From Diatrype stigma (Eukaryota > Ascomycota > Sordariomycetes > Xylariales > Diatrypaceae), in contig JAKJXP020000028.1 in NCBI GenBank assembly GCA_022225965.2, forward strand, positions 124,001 to 188,000: DNA of 64,000 nt, written 5' to 3'. The translations under genes were made by a program, and so were the position numbers. Positions 1-10,627 of the stretch are shown piece after piece; the stretch's first letter is position 1, and each line of letters begins with the position of its first letter. The notes under the pieces were generated by a model, which saw nothing but the letters and a program-made list of their open reading frames with translations, was not told the DNA's origin and did no database searches.

Positions 1-1145
1 GCAGGTCGCCCGCGTTGACGACGCAGGTGTCCTCGATCGGGGTGGCGTCGACGAAGACGCCCGTCGGGCTTTGCACTTGAAGCCCACCCCTGAGAATACC
101 CAATGTCAGCGAATATTTACGTGCAAAGGGAGGGGTCCATATAAGTAAAGCTTGACAGCAGGCCAGTGTCGTTTGACCTAGTACTTATAGAAGGGAGGCA
201 TGCATAGAAAACTGGACGAGCGATATATCCTAAAACGTAATACGACGGTTGACACGGAAACCAACAACAGGAGACCTCCAGGGGACCCCTTGATGGGGGG
301 AGGGGAAGAAACGGATAAAGAAGGAAAAAAAGTACTTGCCGGGAGTCCTGGAACAGCAGGGTGATAGAGCCGAAGTCGCTGTGGGCGCCAGCCCGCACCT
401 GGCCGGGGTTGGCCTGGAAGACGTCCTTGGGGACCTCGGGGTAGTGGAGCAGGCGGAGGGTGTTGTCGCCCTCGTCGGTGTAGGCGTCGAACCACTGCTC
501 GTCGATGCCGAGGCCGACGGCGATGGCGCGCATGACCTCGACGTGGAGCTGCTTGCAGCGGTCGTGGAAGTCGAGCATGGTGCTCTTGAAGCCGATCTCC
601 CTCAGCTCCCCCTCCCCGTCCTCGGGCGGCCAGATGTTCGGGTGGTCCGGGTCGCCCTCGCGCCCGATCTCGACGCTCTCCTTCAGGTCGGGCGCGGCGG
701 CCCGCAGCCGCGCCACCGCCTCGGCGTCCGTCAGCGACGTCGTCTTCTCGCGCCCGGGCGCCGAGTACCCCCGGTTCGCCTCGGGCGTCGTCCACCCCTG
801 CGCCAGCTTGGCCGCCGCCGGCTGCCGGAAGTACGCGGCCGACGCGGCGAAGGCGCGCTGCCGCGCCTCCGGCCCGATCGGCAGGCCCTTGAGGTAGATG
901 AACCCCGCCGTCTGGAAGCCCTGAAGGATCGCGTCCGCCGTCTCCTGGCGCTGCTGGGGGCTCCCGTGGAGGAAGCGGGAGAAGTCGATGAGCTGTTGTT
1001 TATGGTTGTTTTCGTGGGCGTCGATTCAGAATGGTTAGCCTATACGTATTCTCCGAAATAAAAAAAAGGACACGGACGGGGGTTACGGATTACGTGTGCA
1101 TACGGGGATAACGAGTCCCTCACTTTTCACTGCCGCGGACTCCAT
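1..1145 (-). CDS. 2-oxoglutarate/Fe(II)-dependent dioxygenase (isopenicillin-N-synthase-like), C-terminus cut by window edge
   Basis: Three visible exons: 1145-1104, 992-340 and 89-1. The ATG at 1145 opens a 14-residue exon, and the join at 1103/993 gives the family's usual N-terminal IPLIDFSRF strand. The N-terminal DIOX_N domain spans roughly residues 12-130. The jelly-roll core follows, with the iron-binding HxD at about H218/D220 (GAHSDFGSITLL); the last visible residues are the conserved NAGDL stretch. The distal His and the RxS 2OG-binding motif lie beyond position 1. Such enzymes oxidise small molecules using 2-oxoglutarate, O2 and Fe(II), usually in the cytosol; the substrate cannot be read from sequence. 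Intron 1 is 111 nt. Intron 2 (339-90, 250 nt) only keeps frame with a GC donor (GCAAGT), giving DSRGGLQV across the junction. The gene is divergent from the amidohydrolase at 2142. Family assignment is firm, substrate unknown. Confidence 0.88.
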
Positions 1146-2141
1146 CGTTTCTCGCTTCTTGTTTTCGAAGGAACCAAAGCGGGTTGGATAAACTACGTGT
1201 ATGCGGGTTCGAAGTGTGGTGAATGATAGGTAGTACCACTCGAAATCGACGTCGTGTACAAATAAATACTGCCGAATTACGAAAATTCACGCAAGAGCCT
1301 TCTGAGAGCCTCTTAGGGGTTTGAGGTTTGAAAGAAGCTTTATGAAGGGGAACTATAAAGAACCGGCCACCTCCGACGATGGATGATCCGGTTCTCGTCT
1401 CACACAGCTTTATCTCGACTACTCGGCAATGAAGCGACGAGCGAACTTCGGAAAGGAAGGTAGCTGATAACCACGGTCGGGGTCTTGAGATAGTAGCTAA
1501 GATTGAGCTCTGATATGACCAGGCCGAAAGGGTGGTTTTACGAGACTAGGAAGATAACCGTTTAGTGGAATACAGACGTAGGGCAGAGATATTATATGCC
1601 ACTTTATCTAACAGCCATATGTTGCAGGGCGATCCGGGTGCAGAACACGGGGATAATTCCCCGATCTGATACATGCCAGTCCCGGTGTGGTATCACTGCA
1701 TTGTGATGGCTGTCATACTTGTGTATAATGGTCCCCGCCTTGCAGATAAGAAGGGGGTAAGTTGCAGGATGGGATAGATAGGAGAGAGGGGGATAGAGGA
1801 GGATTGAGGGGGGATCTTGCATGTGGGGTCTTAGATCTACATTTAAAGTTAATAGATCGGGGAAGAAGCATGTTCAACTATGAACCTAGATACCAGATAC
1901 CGGTATTTGGTAGGTAATCACCCACCAAAGCTCACCGTGTATACACCTCCGGATATTAAATCAAGTACTATAGACCTCATCGACTAACAACTTAGCCTTA
2001 GTAATTATCAATTGCTTTGTACGCGGTAGTTGTCACTCACAAGAGTCGTTGTTAGTACCACTATCGGCTGTCAGACCTGGTCATATCTTAGATCTTCCCC
2101 TGGTATATGGCCTTTGATCATTTCGCTTGGTCAATAGCAAG
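1146..2141. promoter_or_regulatory. Divergent intergenic region between dioxygenase and amidohydrolase
   Basis: This 1.0-kb non-coding stretch must hold the promoters of both divergently transcribed enzyme genes. I see no recognisable gene, tRNA or transposon in it. It contains short direct repeats and mixed-composition sequence but no motif I can assign to a named regulator. Confidence 0.5.
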
Positions 2142-3290
2142 ATGGGGTCCCCAGAGTTCCGCGTCGTGGATGTCCATACACATATGTACCCGCCGGCGTA
2201 CGTCCAGATACTAGAAAGCAGGACCACTATACCACTCATTCGGAGGTTCGCCGGGGCGGCGGACCCGCGGTACATCATACTGCCGGCGGAAGCAGAGGCT
2301 CTCGAAAGGGTCGGCGAGGATGCTTCTTCGTCCCATCTGCCCGGACGGCCGGTGACCAGCCATTACTCCTCGCTGGCCCAGAAACTGCACTTCATGGACA
2401 CACACAAGATCGACATATCCGTCATCTCCCTAGCAAACCCGTGGCTCGACTTCGTGCCTTCGCCAGAGGCAGGCGAGACAGCAAAGTCAGTCAACCAAGA
2501 GTTCTCCAACATGTGTGGGGACGCCCCTGGGCGGCTCTACTTCTTCGGTGCACTGCCGTTGACAGCACCCCCCGAGGTCCTGCTGGCATCGATCGATAAC
2601 ATCAAAGGGCTCAGGTACTGCAGGGGCGTCATCCTCGGCACCTCGGGGCTGGGGAAGGGGCTCGATGACCCGGCCTTGATACCGGTCTTCAAAGCCCTGG
2701 CCGCCAACGGGCTAACCGTTTTCCTCCACCCGCACTACGGGCTGCCGAGCGAGGTATGGGGGCCGAGGGCGACGGAGGAGTACGGGCACGTGCTACCCCT
2801 GGCCCTGGGATTTCCGATGGAGACAACCATTGCCGTCGCTAGGATGTACCTAGCAGGCGTGTTCGAGGAAGTGCCGGACCTCAGGATGCTTCTGGCCCAT
2901 AGCGGAGGAACGCTGCCGTTCTTAGCGGGGCGAATCGAGAGCTGCGTTGTCCACGATGGCCATCTAGTCCGAGAAGGCAAAGTAGGGCCGAAGCGTCGAA
3001 CTATATGGCAGGTTTTGAAAGAGCAGGTCTACCTGGACGCCGTGATCTACTCCGAGGTGGGACTCAAGGCGGCCATCGATGCTAGCGGAGTGGACAGACT
3101 CATGTTCGGGACGGACCACCCCTTCTTCCCTCCCTTGACCAGTGACGAGCAGGGCGAGTGGGAGAGCATGACGTGGAATTCCGAGGCAGTCAAGAAGGCC
3201 CTAGGAGATGGCAGCGATGGTGCCAAAGCGGTCCTGGGCAACAACGCAGTCGAGGTCCTCCGTTTGTACAAAACTGCCCAAGAAGATTGA
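2142..3290 (+). CDS. Amidohydrolase-2 family protein, ACMSD-like decarboxylase/hydrolase
   Basis: Intronless 382-residue protein. The ATG at 2142 is preferred: the frame is open slightly further upstream, but only from a TTG. Metal-site motifs of the ACMSD branch of the amidohydrolase superfamily are present in order: HxH close to the N-terminus (VDVHTHMYPP), a His in the middle (FLHPHYGLP), a second His (LLAHSGGTLPFLAGR) and the late Asp in the FGTDHPFFPP stretch. Length and motif spacing fit 2-amino-3-carboxymuconate-6-semialdehyde decarboxylase and related fungal decarboxylases (o-pyrocatechuate or gamma-resorcylate type), which are cytosolic zinc enzymes acting on aromatic carboxylates. 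Which substrate is used cannot be decided from sequence. The divergent neighbour is a dioxygenase, which is compatible with a small catabolic pair, but that is inference. Confidence 0.9.
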   Translation: MGSPEFRVVDVHTHMYPPAYVQILESRTTIPLIRRFAGAADPRYIILPAEAEALERVGEDASSSHLPGRPVTSHYSSLAQKLHFMDTHKIDISVISLANPWLDFVPSPEAGETAKSVNQEFSNMCGDAPGRLYFFGALPLTAPPEVLLASIDNIKGLRYCRGVILGTSGLGKGLDDPALIPVFKALAANGLTVFLHPHYGLPSEVWGPRATEEYGHVLPLALGFPMETTIAVARMYLAGVFEEVPDLRMLLAHSGGTLPFLAGRIESCVVHDGHLVREGKVGPKRRTIWQVLKEQVYLDAVIYSEVGLKAAIDASGVDRLMFGTDHPFFPPLTSDEQGEWESMTWNSEAVKKALGDGSDGAKAVLGNNAVEVLRLYKTAQED

Positions 3291-3797
3291 GTGAGCTACA
3301 TGAATGAGCTGAGGCTGTTCTTACTATGTAGCAGGGTTCAAACGGAAACATTGCAAGAGCTTGCTGGAAGAGCTATCGTCTCATTTGATGGGCCATCCTT
3401 CTACACGGAAACTACTCAAACATACTTATAGATATACTTATAGATAAACAAAAATCCGAGTTAGGTGTAACCCAGAACCAGAACCAGAGTTGAAGAATCC
3501 AGTCATTGTTGCGAGAGGTATAGGTACATACATACATGTATGCTGTATGTACATAACCAAAGCGCCAGGGTAACGCACGAACCACCACCCAGGTAACTAG
3601 GTAACTAGGTAACTAGGTAGTTAGATATAGTTAAACCTTATTCAAGGCAGCTGTAGTTGTCCGTCCTTCGCAAGGTTCTAAGACTATCGTTAACTCCGAT
3701 ACTTCAATTTCAGAGGCGCAACTTGGAATTATTTATCAAAGAAGTACCATCCATACCCTCGATCTCCCCGCCCAGCGTCGCAGGAAAGGTGCCCACG
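3291..3797. other. Intergenic region with short tandem repeat, upstream of J-protein gene
   Basis: 507 bp without a gene. It holds the 3' region of the amidohydrolase and the leader of the J-protein gene. Near 3520-3550 is a TACATA/TGTA-rich palindromic stretch, and at 3593-3624 an 8-bp tandem repeat. Confidence 0.5.
3593..3624. repeat. 8-bp tandem repeat (GTAACTAG)
   Basis: Three perfect copies of GTAACTAG followed by one imperfect copy (GTAGTTAG), about 170 bp upstream of the J-protein start codon. Confidence 0.85.
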
Positions 3798-5013
3798 ATG
3801 GACAACAAATCGGATTTGCTGCAATACGCCCGCGATTTCGTCAACAGCAATGAGGACCTGTACGCTCTGCTGGGCGTCGACGCCACGACTCCCAAGGAGG
3901 ACATCCATCGCGCCTGGTGAGTTCCTCCTCCTATCTATACCCATCACCTGATCTGCGCTTCGAGGAAGAGACACTCGCTAACATAAGGACTTCCCTACCC
4001 ACCCCCTATCTCCCAGGCGCAAGTCATCCCTCAAGTACCACCCGGACAAGGCGGGTGCGGACTTCGACGCGGAGAAGTGGCAGCGGTTCGAGCGGGCGCG
4101 CGACGTGCTCTCCGACCCCGATGCCCGCGGGGCCTACGACGGTGCGCGGGCCGCCGCCCTCCAGCGCGCGGCCGAGCGCTACGCCATGGACGCCAAGCGC
4201 CGCCGGATGATCGAGGACCTCGAGGCGCGCGAGCGCGGCGTCAAGCGGCCCCGCGACGACGACAGCTCCCCCAAGAAGGACGCTATGTCGGAGGAGGAGA
4301 GGCGGCGCCTCATCAACGCGGGCAATCGGAGGATGGAGGAGCGGAAGCGTCTCATGAGGGAGGCGGAGGAGCGCGAGAGGCTGAGAGAGCTGGAGAAACA
4401 ACAACAGCAGCAGCAGCAGAAAGGGAGGGAGAAGGAGGAGGAAGAAAAAGAGAGGGTATCGCAACAACAGACACACCAGCCACCATCTCCTGAACGACCG
4501 AGGCCCGAAGCCGGAGGAGCAGGAGGCAGCGGTGAGAGGCCCACGACACAACCCGATGTTACGATGTCCGACGCGCCGGGCGCGAACGGAGCCGGGGCTC
4601 AGAACGGAGACGGCTACGATGCAAAAATAGCCGACCTCGAGCAACGGCTGAAAGAGGCGCGGGGTCGAAAGGCCAGCAAGGCAGCCCGGAAGGCGGCTCG
4701 GAAGGCAGAGAAGACGACGAAGAAGGAGAAGAGAACGGCGGGGAAGAACGACAGTGGCAATGGCAACGGCAACGCCCCTGAGGAGATGCAGACAGGCAAA
4801 GAGGCTCAAGAAGCACCAGAATCAACATCACCACCCATCATCCCAAACCCTGGAGTCACAGAGTTGAAAGCTGACGATCAGAAGCACCCTCCGGCAGTAG
4901 TAGCGTCGTCGTCGTCGCCGTTGTCATCAATACCCAAGTTCTCATTTCCAAAGCCGTCGGTGTCTGCGGCAGCGGATCCCTTCGCCGATTACTACTCGGA
5001 TGACGAGGCCTAG
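3798..5013 (+). CDS. J-domain (DnaJ/Hsp40) protein, Cwc23/Cwf23-DNAJC17-like splicing co-chaperone
   Basis: Two exons, 3798-3916 and 4017-5013, encode 371 residues. The 100-nt intron has donor GTGAGT and a GCTAAC branch point, and splits a Trp codon. The J domain lies at about residues 18-85: DLYALLGVDATTPKEDIHRAW, then the HPD tripeptide in KYHPDKAG, ending in VLSDPDARGAYD. Immediately downstream comes the run ERYAMDAKRRRMIEDLEARERG, the signature extension of DNAJC17/Cwf23 proteins, which stimulate Hsp70 and associate with the spliceosome in the nucleus. The middle is a charged coiled coil with a seven-Gln run and a Lys/Arg-rich helix; the tail ends in an acidic DPFADYYSDDEA. I see no RNP motifs, so the RRM of human DNAJC17 appears absent. 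Family call good; splicing role inferred from homology. Convergent with the Iba57 gene. Confidence 0.85.
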
Positions 5014-5715
5014 GGCCCTTATCTTTCTTTCTTTCGGCTCAAGCCAGGTTGCACCCCATGCTACAGTGCGCCAAGGCAGGCCAAAGACCAAAGCGAGATG
5101 GGAAAGACACAGCAGCGACAATCCATCGGTCAATAGATAGATGAGACCGTATATGCCTTCAAAATATGATACCCCGATTTATAGAATGCTAGAATACAAT
5201 ACTTGGTGATTTAAAACAACATGCATCATCTCATGTCCATGAGTAGCTTCGCACTCTTCGTCTCTACAGTCCAGACTGTCCGTACATGTCTAGTCATATT
5301 ATAGAGCAAAATGGTGTATACAATCTAGGACTACAGCCGAGCAACCGTGTAGAAAGTTGTTAGCCGCGAGAAGTCCGCGGTGAGAAGTCGATAAAGTAGG
5401 TACACACGCCTACGGCATCACTCAGTCTTGGATCAGACACCGTCTGTCCCGACCAGCAAGGTTAGTAGTCGTAGCACGTGTAAGAGAGGTCGCTACATGC
5501 ATTTGGAGATCTCAATTCCATGTTGGCCATCCACCCGGCCATATGTGTACAATATGTATACGCACAAGGCTCTGACAAGCACACCGTAACAACACGTACG
5601 TATGTATAATACAATAAGTCTAGCCCAAGCTACGCGCAATAGCTATGTAGCCCCCCGCTCCCGTCGTTCGTCGAGTCCAAAACCCCTACCGACCGAGCCA
5701 TCAACCACACCTCTT
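5014..5715. other. Convergent intergenic region (3' ends)
   Basis: About 0.7 kb between two converging stop codons. It should contain both 3' UTRs and polyadenylation sites. Several AATACAATA-like and TATGTATA stretches are present, but no gene or structured RNA is recognisable. Confidence 0.5.
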
Positions 5716-7239
5716 TCAACGAGAGGAGGTTGAGGAGGAACCGTGAGTCTTATAACTCTCGTCCAGCCTCCTGCGCAGCCACTCGGGAACGAAAGCCTTC
5801 ACCTTGACCAGGCCGCCGCCCTCAGGGGCCCACCGTATCATGAACTCGCGGCTGGTGTCGAACGGCGCCGTGGCCACCTCGCCCGGCAGCTGGACGTCCG
5901 TCATGCTCTGGAGGCGGATTAGCGCGAGCCCGACGTTGCCGACGCCGCGCATCCAGTTGCCGAGGCTGCGGCCGGTCTCGGCGTAGCGGCCGATATCCAC
6001 GTCGGCGGGGATGTTCTGGGCCGCCGCCACCCCATCTCCTTCTCCACCCCCACCAACAGGCCGCCGAAGAGCAAAGTCCGGCCTGTACTCGAGCGTCTCC
6101 GGCGGCGGTGTCTCGTCGTTGTCTTCGTACAGGACGCACGGCAGGATGCGCTTGCGCACGACGCCGCGGTGCTTGGTGCGGATGGTCAGCTCCTGGCCGA
6201 CGTAGCAGCCCTTGCGGAAGTCGATGCCGCCCATCAGGTCGAGGTTGGCCTCGAGCGGGAGGGCCGCCCCGTGCAAGATCTCGGCCTGGCCCTCGGCCAC
6301 GCCCCGCAGGTAGCGCCGGACGCGGTACGACGCGTCCGAGGCGGGTTCGAAGCCCGGGATCGCCGCGCCCAGCCGGTCGGCTACCGGCGCCGGCAGCGGT
6401 AGGCCCCCGTCGGCGGACGGCGATGATAGCGATGATAGCGAGGACGGCTGCGTGCTGCTAAGGACGCGGTAGCCGTGGCCCGGGCACCTGTCGTCGCGCA
6501 GGACGATGGCGTTCTTGGCGTTGGTGTTGCCGTTCGAGGGGAGGAGGAGCGATTCAAGCCTGCTGCTAGTACTACCGCTGCCTCCGTCTGCCGCGTCGCC
6601 TCCACCATCATCGTCCCACACCTGCCACACAGCGCAGCCGCCGGCGCCCTCCGGGTCCAGAACCCGGATCTTCAGCTTGTTCCGGAGCATGTAGCGGCGC
6701 ATGTGGCGGGCCAGCTCGGCGGCCTGGTCGGCGTCGACCTCGATGAGGAAGGCCGGGGTGGTGCTGTCGTCGTCGTCGGCCGCGACGCCCACGCGCAGCG
6801 CGTCCGGGTACACGAACACGTCCTGCAGCACGCGGCCCTTCGTGTTCAGGAACCCGCTGTAGACGCCGGGGGCGGAGGGGCCGGAGGAAGACACCAGCGA
6901 GGACGTGATGAGGCCCTGCAGGAACTGCGGCGCGGTGGCCCCGCTGACCGAGATCAGCTGCCGCGAGGTGAGATGCGCGTAGCCGGACCTCGGGGGCGGG
7001 GGCGGAGAAAGGGGAGAAGGGGAAGGGGAAGGGGAGTCTGTCTCCGTCTGCCGTGGGGCAGGCGTGGAGGAGAACAGGGCTCGTTGTTGCTGCTGCTGCT
7101 GCTGCTGCTGCTGGTGGTGATGGTAGGTCGGACAGACGAACCGAGACCGGGTTATGAGACCACCCGCGGCCGCGGCGGCCGTTCTCGCCATTCCCGTCGG
7201 CCTAACGGCAGCGGCGGTATGCCGAGGGAATACCTGCAT
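5716..7239 (-). CDS. iba57: Mitochondrial iron-sulfur cluster assembly factor Iba57/CAF17 (YgfZ/GcvT family)
   Basis: Single exon, 507 residues from the ATG at 7239; the frame is open a little further upstream but without another ATG. The N-terminus looks like a mitochondrial presequence: Arg- and Ala-rich, no acidic residues in the first 40, followed by a His/Gln tract (about ten Gln) and a likely cleavage region near RALFSSTP. The folate-binding-like YgfZ domain starts at YAHLTSRQLISVSG and GFLNTKGRVLQD. The family-defining KGCYVGQE motif with its conserved Cys is at residues 343-350. The C-terminal barrel segment VGNVGLALIRL follows. Iba57 works with Isa1/Isa2 in the mitochondrial matrix to make 4Fe-4S clusters for aconitase and lipoate synthase. 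The insertion between the halves is Gly/Ser/Pro rich and longer than in yeast. Confidence 0.93.
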   Translation of the reverse strand: MQVFPRHTAAAVRPTGMARTAAAAAGGLITRSRFVCPTYHHHQQQQQQQQQQRALFSSTPAPRQTETDSPSPSPSPLSPPPPPRSGYAHLTSRQLISVSGATAPQFLQGLITSSLVSSSGPSAPGVYSGFLNTKGRVLQDVFVYPDALRVGVAADDDDSTTPAFLIEVDADQAAELARHMRRYMLRNKLKIRVLDPEGAGGCAVWQVWDDDGGGDAADGGSGSTSSRLESLLLPSNGNTNAKNAIVLRDDRCPGHGYRVLSSTQPSSLSSLSSPSADGGLPLPAPVADRLGAAIPGFEPASDASYRVRRYLRGVAEGQAEILHGAALPLEANLDLMGGIDFRKGCYVGQELTIRTKHRGVVRKRILPCVLYEDNDETPPPETLEYRPDFALRRPVGGGGEGDGVAAAQNIPADVDIGRYAETGRSLGNWMRGVGNVGLALIRLQSMTDVQLPGEVATAPFDTSREFMIRWAPEGGGLVKVKAFVPEWLRRRLDESYKTHGSSSTSSR

Positions 7240-10200
7240 GATCTTGGCACCAACGCGTTGTGAAATGCCTATCAAATAGAGGGTCTCCTCCGTATCCGGC
7301 TGCCTATAGGTACATAGATACCAAGGTAGTTACTGGGCAACAGGGCATGGAGAGTCATTCAGTCCCGGTAAGGTAAGTTCGGATATGAGATTAGATCAGC
7401 CGTAGTTAGTTTCGGGCTGCGCTGGATGTTCGAGTCCGAGCGCGTTGGCGGGAACAAAGTCCGAGACCGAGGTAAATTCCCCGACGCCGTATTCGCCGTA
7501 TGCCGTATTCGTTCACCTCGTCGTACCTCCGAGGTCTTGGGATTTGCAGACTACCTACTGGGCATGGGGTTGGTTCTTCCGGGTGGATCTACCAGCCTAA
7601 CAAAAAGTCCCTGCTTGGTTACTTACATACCAACTAGGCTACGTAGTACAAATACGTGTGTAGCTTGAGCCTCACATGCACTGCCTCCCTGGGAACCTTG
7701 GAGCCTGGGCAGCCTGGGATTCCAACGGCGGGGCGTCGGGATCTCGTTATTTGCGGATTCCGATGCCCCGCTCCCCCGACTGCTGAGGTCCCGAGGTCTT
7801 GAGTGCATCTGGACTAGTGGGTGTGTAGATTAGATTGATTGATAACGGGTATAACATGCTACCCCTGCACCCTGCCTGCCTTGCCTCCACCATCCGTAGT
7901 ATACGACGTGCGAAATAACTGAAGTCCCTATAACAAAAGAGACTCTAACAACAAGCCCCCTACGTAGGTAGTAATTAGGTAGTCTTGGTAGTTACCTATG
8001 TAGGCGTATGTAGGCACATAGCCAAGCAGCCCGATGACTCCCCGTGTAGCTGCCTAGGCACGCTGGCACGGCACGTACTGTACATACCTGGTAGGTTGAA
8101 CTACCTGCTCACGAACTCACCTCCCCATTGGTCATTAGTTCTTGCGTTCGTATGCACACAATCCGGCTATCAGTTGTACGTTCTCAAACCGCGGAGATCA
8201 GATATCCTTAGCTTCGCATATAAGCAACCTGGAACCTTAGGACCTGCTGCCTACCTACATAGGTACATGTGTAATGGTGCTGCATGTTCATGTATGATTT
8301 GCGCGCGTAGAGTACCCGAAGTGCAATAGTGTCTGAATGTATAGTGCTTTATCAGGCGTCCGTTTATCATCTAACAGGTACTATTACAGATGTCTATCAT
8401 GCTTCATTCAGACCCGGTTTCATACTACATACACACACAGTCGGATGTTGACTCTATCACAACACATTGGGACACACTCTGAGACATCCAAAGTACAAAC
8501 GTAAGCAGCGCCTACAGGCGCTTGCCTGCATACGTAACAGCTTGCGCAGATGTCGGCGATCGCGTGGTTGTAGTCATCGGCGAAGCTATTGAAGATAGGT
8601 ATAATGACATCTTACATGTCTTATCCCAGGAGTTCCTGCGTGCGATCACACATGTACGCAGACGAACAGAGCCAGGTTGCATGACTACACCGAAGGTTGC
8701 GGAGTGTTAATAAGTGCGGAGTGCGGAGAAGCTCGAAACCACGACTATCAAATCTCAGATCACCTGTGGGAAGTCATGCCAAGCCGATATAGTCGATATT
8801 GGATATGTACGCGTTCGTGTACGCGGTTGCGTACGCAGTGGTGCGCGTATGTACCTCGTTAGTAGTGGAGGAGAGAGGTTGCCATGACTAATTACTAGGT
8901 AGTTAGATAGAGAGGCGGCAACAATCTGCGATAAGAGAGTCTCTATATTCAAGTGTATTTCGCGACTATAATTCGTCATGGCCGGCATTTTATAGCCGGG
9001 CGTGCGTGTTGTACGATGATAGTCAAACGGACGTAAGTAGGCATTCGAACCAAAAATGCGATCAGGGTTAACTAGGCCGCATACCTTAGGTATGTAGGTA
9101 CAGCATAGCAAGATGTATGTGCATAGTAACTAAGTAGGTAGCGAGGCGGGCGAGGCGACACGATGGAGCGCCTATAGACTTGGTATGGATGGAGGCAGGT
9201 GACAAACCCCCAGAGATTCCCCGTTTCGATTCGTCCATCCCGCTGTCTATGGTATCGTATCGCTCTGCCTGGCGGCCAGCGTGCCAGTCCTGCCTGCCAA
9301 CGAAGTTGAGGCCCATTCTTTCCTTCCTGTCTCGATCGGAGGCGGGGATGCACGGCATCGCGAGCCGGGGTGATTTTCATCCCGCACACAACCTTTAACG
9401 GAAACTTGTTCGTCGCCAATCTGCACTCACACACACACTCACACACACGCTGCGCTGCACTGCGCTTTGCTTTCACCGCAATTTGGGCCTCACTGGCCTC
9501 AGAAACCACTACAGATGCGCGTGTTGCACTAGGCGCCTATGAGCGGTGGGCAAATGGATGCCAGAAAAAGGGCCGCGATCCACCCGCTCCCGAGCGAGAC
9601 CACTCGGATGTAACCAAATATTATATCCATCTCATCCATGATTGGGGAAAAACGGGATGGACGCAGACAGCAAATAGAAAACTCGCCCTCCCCGGTGAAC
9701 AGCAGAGCCTTGCCGCTCAACAGAAATTCATCACTTATCGCATATCTACTATCTAATGTACGTTGATTTGCCGGATGAGTGGGTTGGCAGGCTGGGCTGC
9801 GGCTTCAAGTGTCATACTGCCGCAACAGCTGCGTCGTTTCTACGGGGGAGGGGCTTCAGGGAAACATGTCACATTGGTCGCTGATCTCTATAATATCGTC
9901 ACGGGGAACGCGTTGCCTGACCACTATAACTTATCGGACTTTTTGAGACCCTCGCAAGCTGTGACGTGGAGTCAGTAGAGTAATTAGATAACATTTCGAA
10001 CCGTTTCGATCTCGATTGTGGCGGCAGGCAGGCAACACATCGGGCGTTGAGACAAACCGGACAGGTAAAATGATAAGATCAGATGATGCATTCTAGGGGC
10101 CTGTCGTTGTCCCAGTGGCAGGCGAATAGGCGTTGGGTTTCCGTTGACCGGATGGGTTACCACAGCACACTCGTTGAACTTGGAAGAGTCTAGTTTTCTC

Positions 10201-10354
10201 TGTCTGCCCCTCGTTTACCTGTTTGTTGGTGTTGTTAGCTGGCAGAAGGCTGTATAGTGCCGCCAGATATGCACAGCTCTGCCTTCCATTCGTCGATTTA
10301 GCTGTGGACGGCCCCCATCACCCCGCCTATCTCCTCACCTATGAGGGGGCCTTA

Positions 10355-10370
10355 CGGGTTTCGAAACCCG
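10355..10370. repeat. 16-bp perfect palindrome
   Basis: CGGGTTTCGAAACCCG is fully self-complementary with no spacer. It lies in a gene-free stretch. It superficially resembles a tRNA T-arm core but no A box or acceptor stem surrounds it. Confidence 0.85.
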
Positions 10371-10593
10371 CATTACTGTGCAGGTATGATTCCGTCTTCC
10401 ACACTGGCGGACTAGGTTGCAGCCAAGCAAGTCAGTCTTCTTTGGCGTATCGGAGACAGTCATCCATCACATGCTAGTGAGCTACAGTAGGTAGTCGTGT
10501 GTTTCGTCTGTGCGACGCGCAGGCACGATGGGTTGTCCCCTTTACCGCCAGCAGCGGTGACGAAATACACAGCGTTACATTCTAGACAATCAA

Positions 10594-10627
10594 GGGGGTA
10601 GGGGGGAGGGGGGAGGGGGTATGGGGG
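10594..10627 (+). other. Potential G-quadruplex: five G-runs of 5-6
   Basis: G-runs at 10594-10598, 10601-10606, 10608-10613, 10615-10619 and 10623-10627 are separated by loops of 1-3 nt, a textbook intramolecular G4 pattern on the plus strand in a gene-free region. Confidence 0.75.

Noticed and set aside
336..1061. Long plus-strand open frame opposite the dioxygenase
   Set aside because: Antisense shadow of a GC-rich minus-strand exon; sequence is Arg/Val/Leu-biased without motifs.
7085..7115. CAG/CTG triplet repeat
   Set aside because: Not a separate element; it encodes the poly-Gln tract of the Iba57 presequence region.
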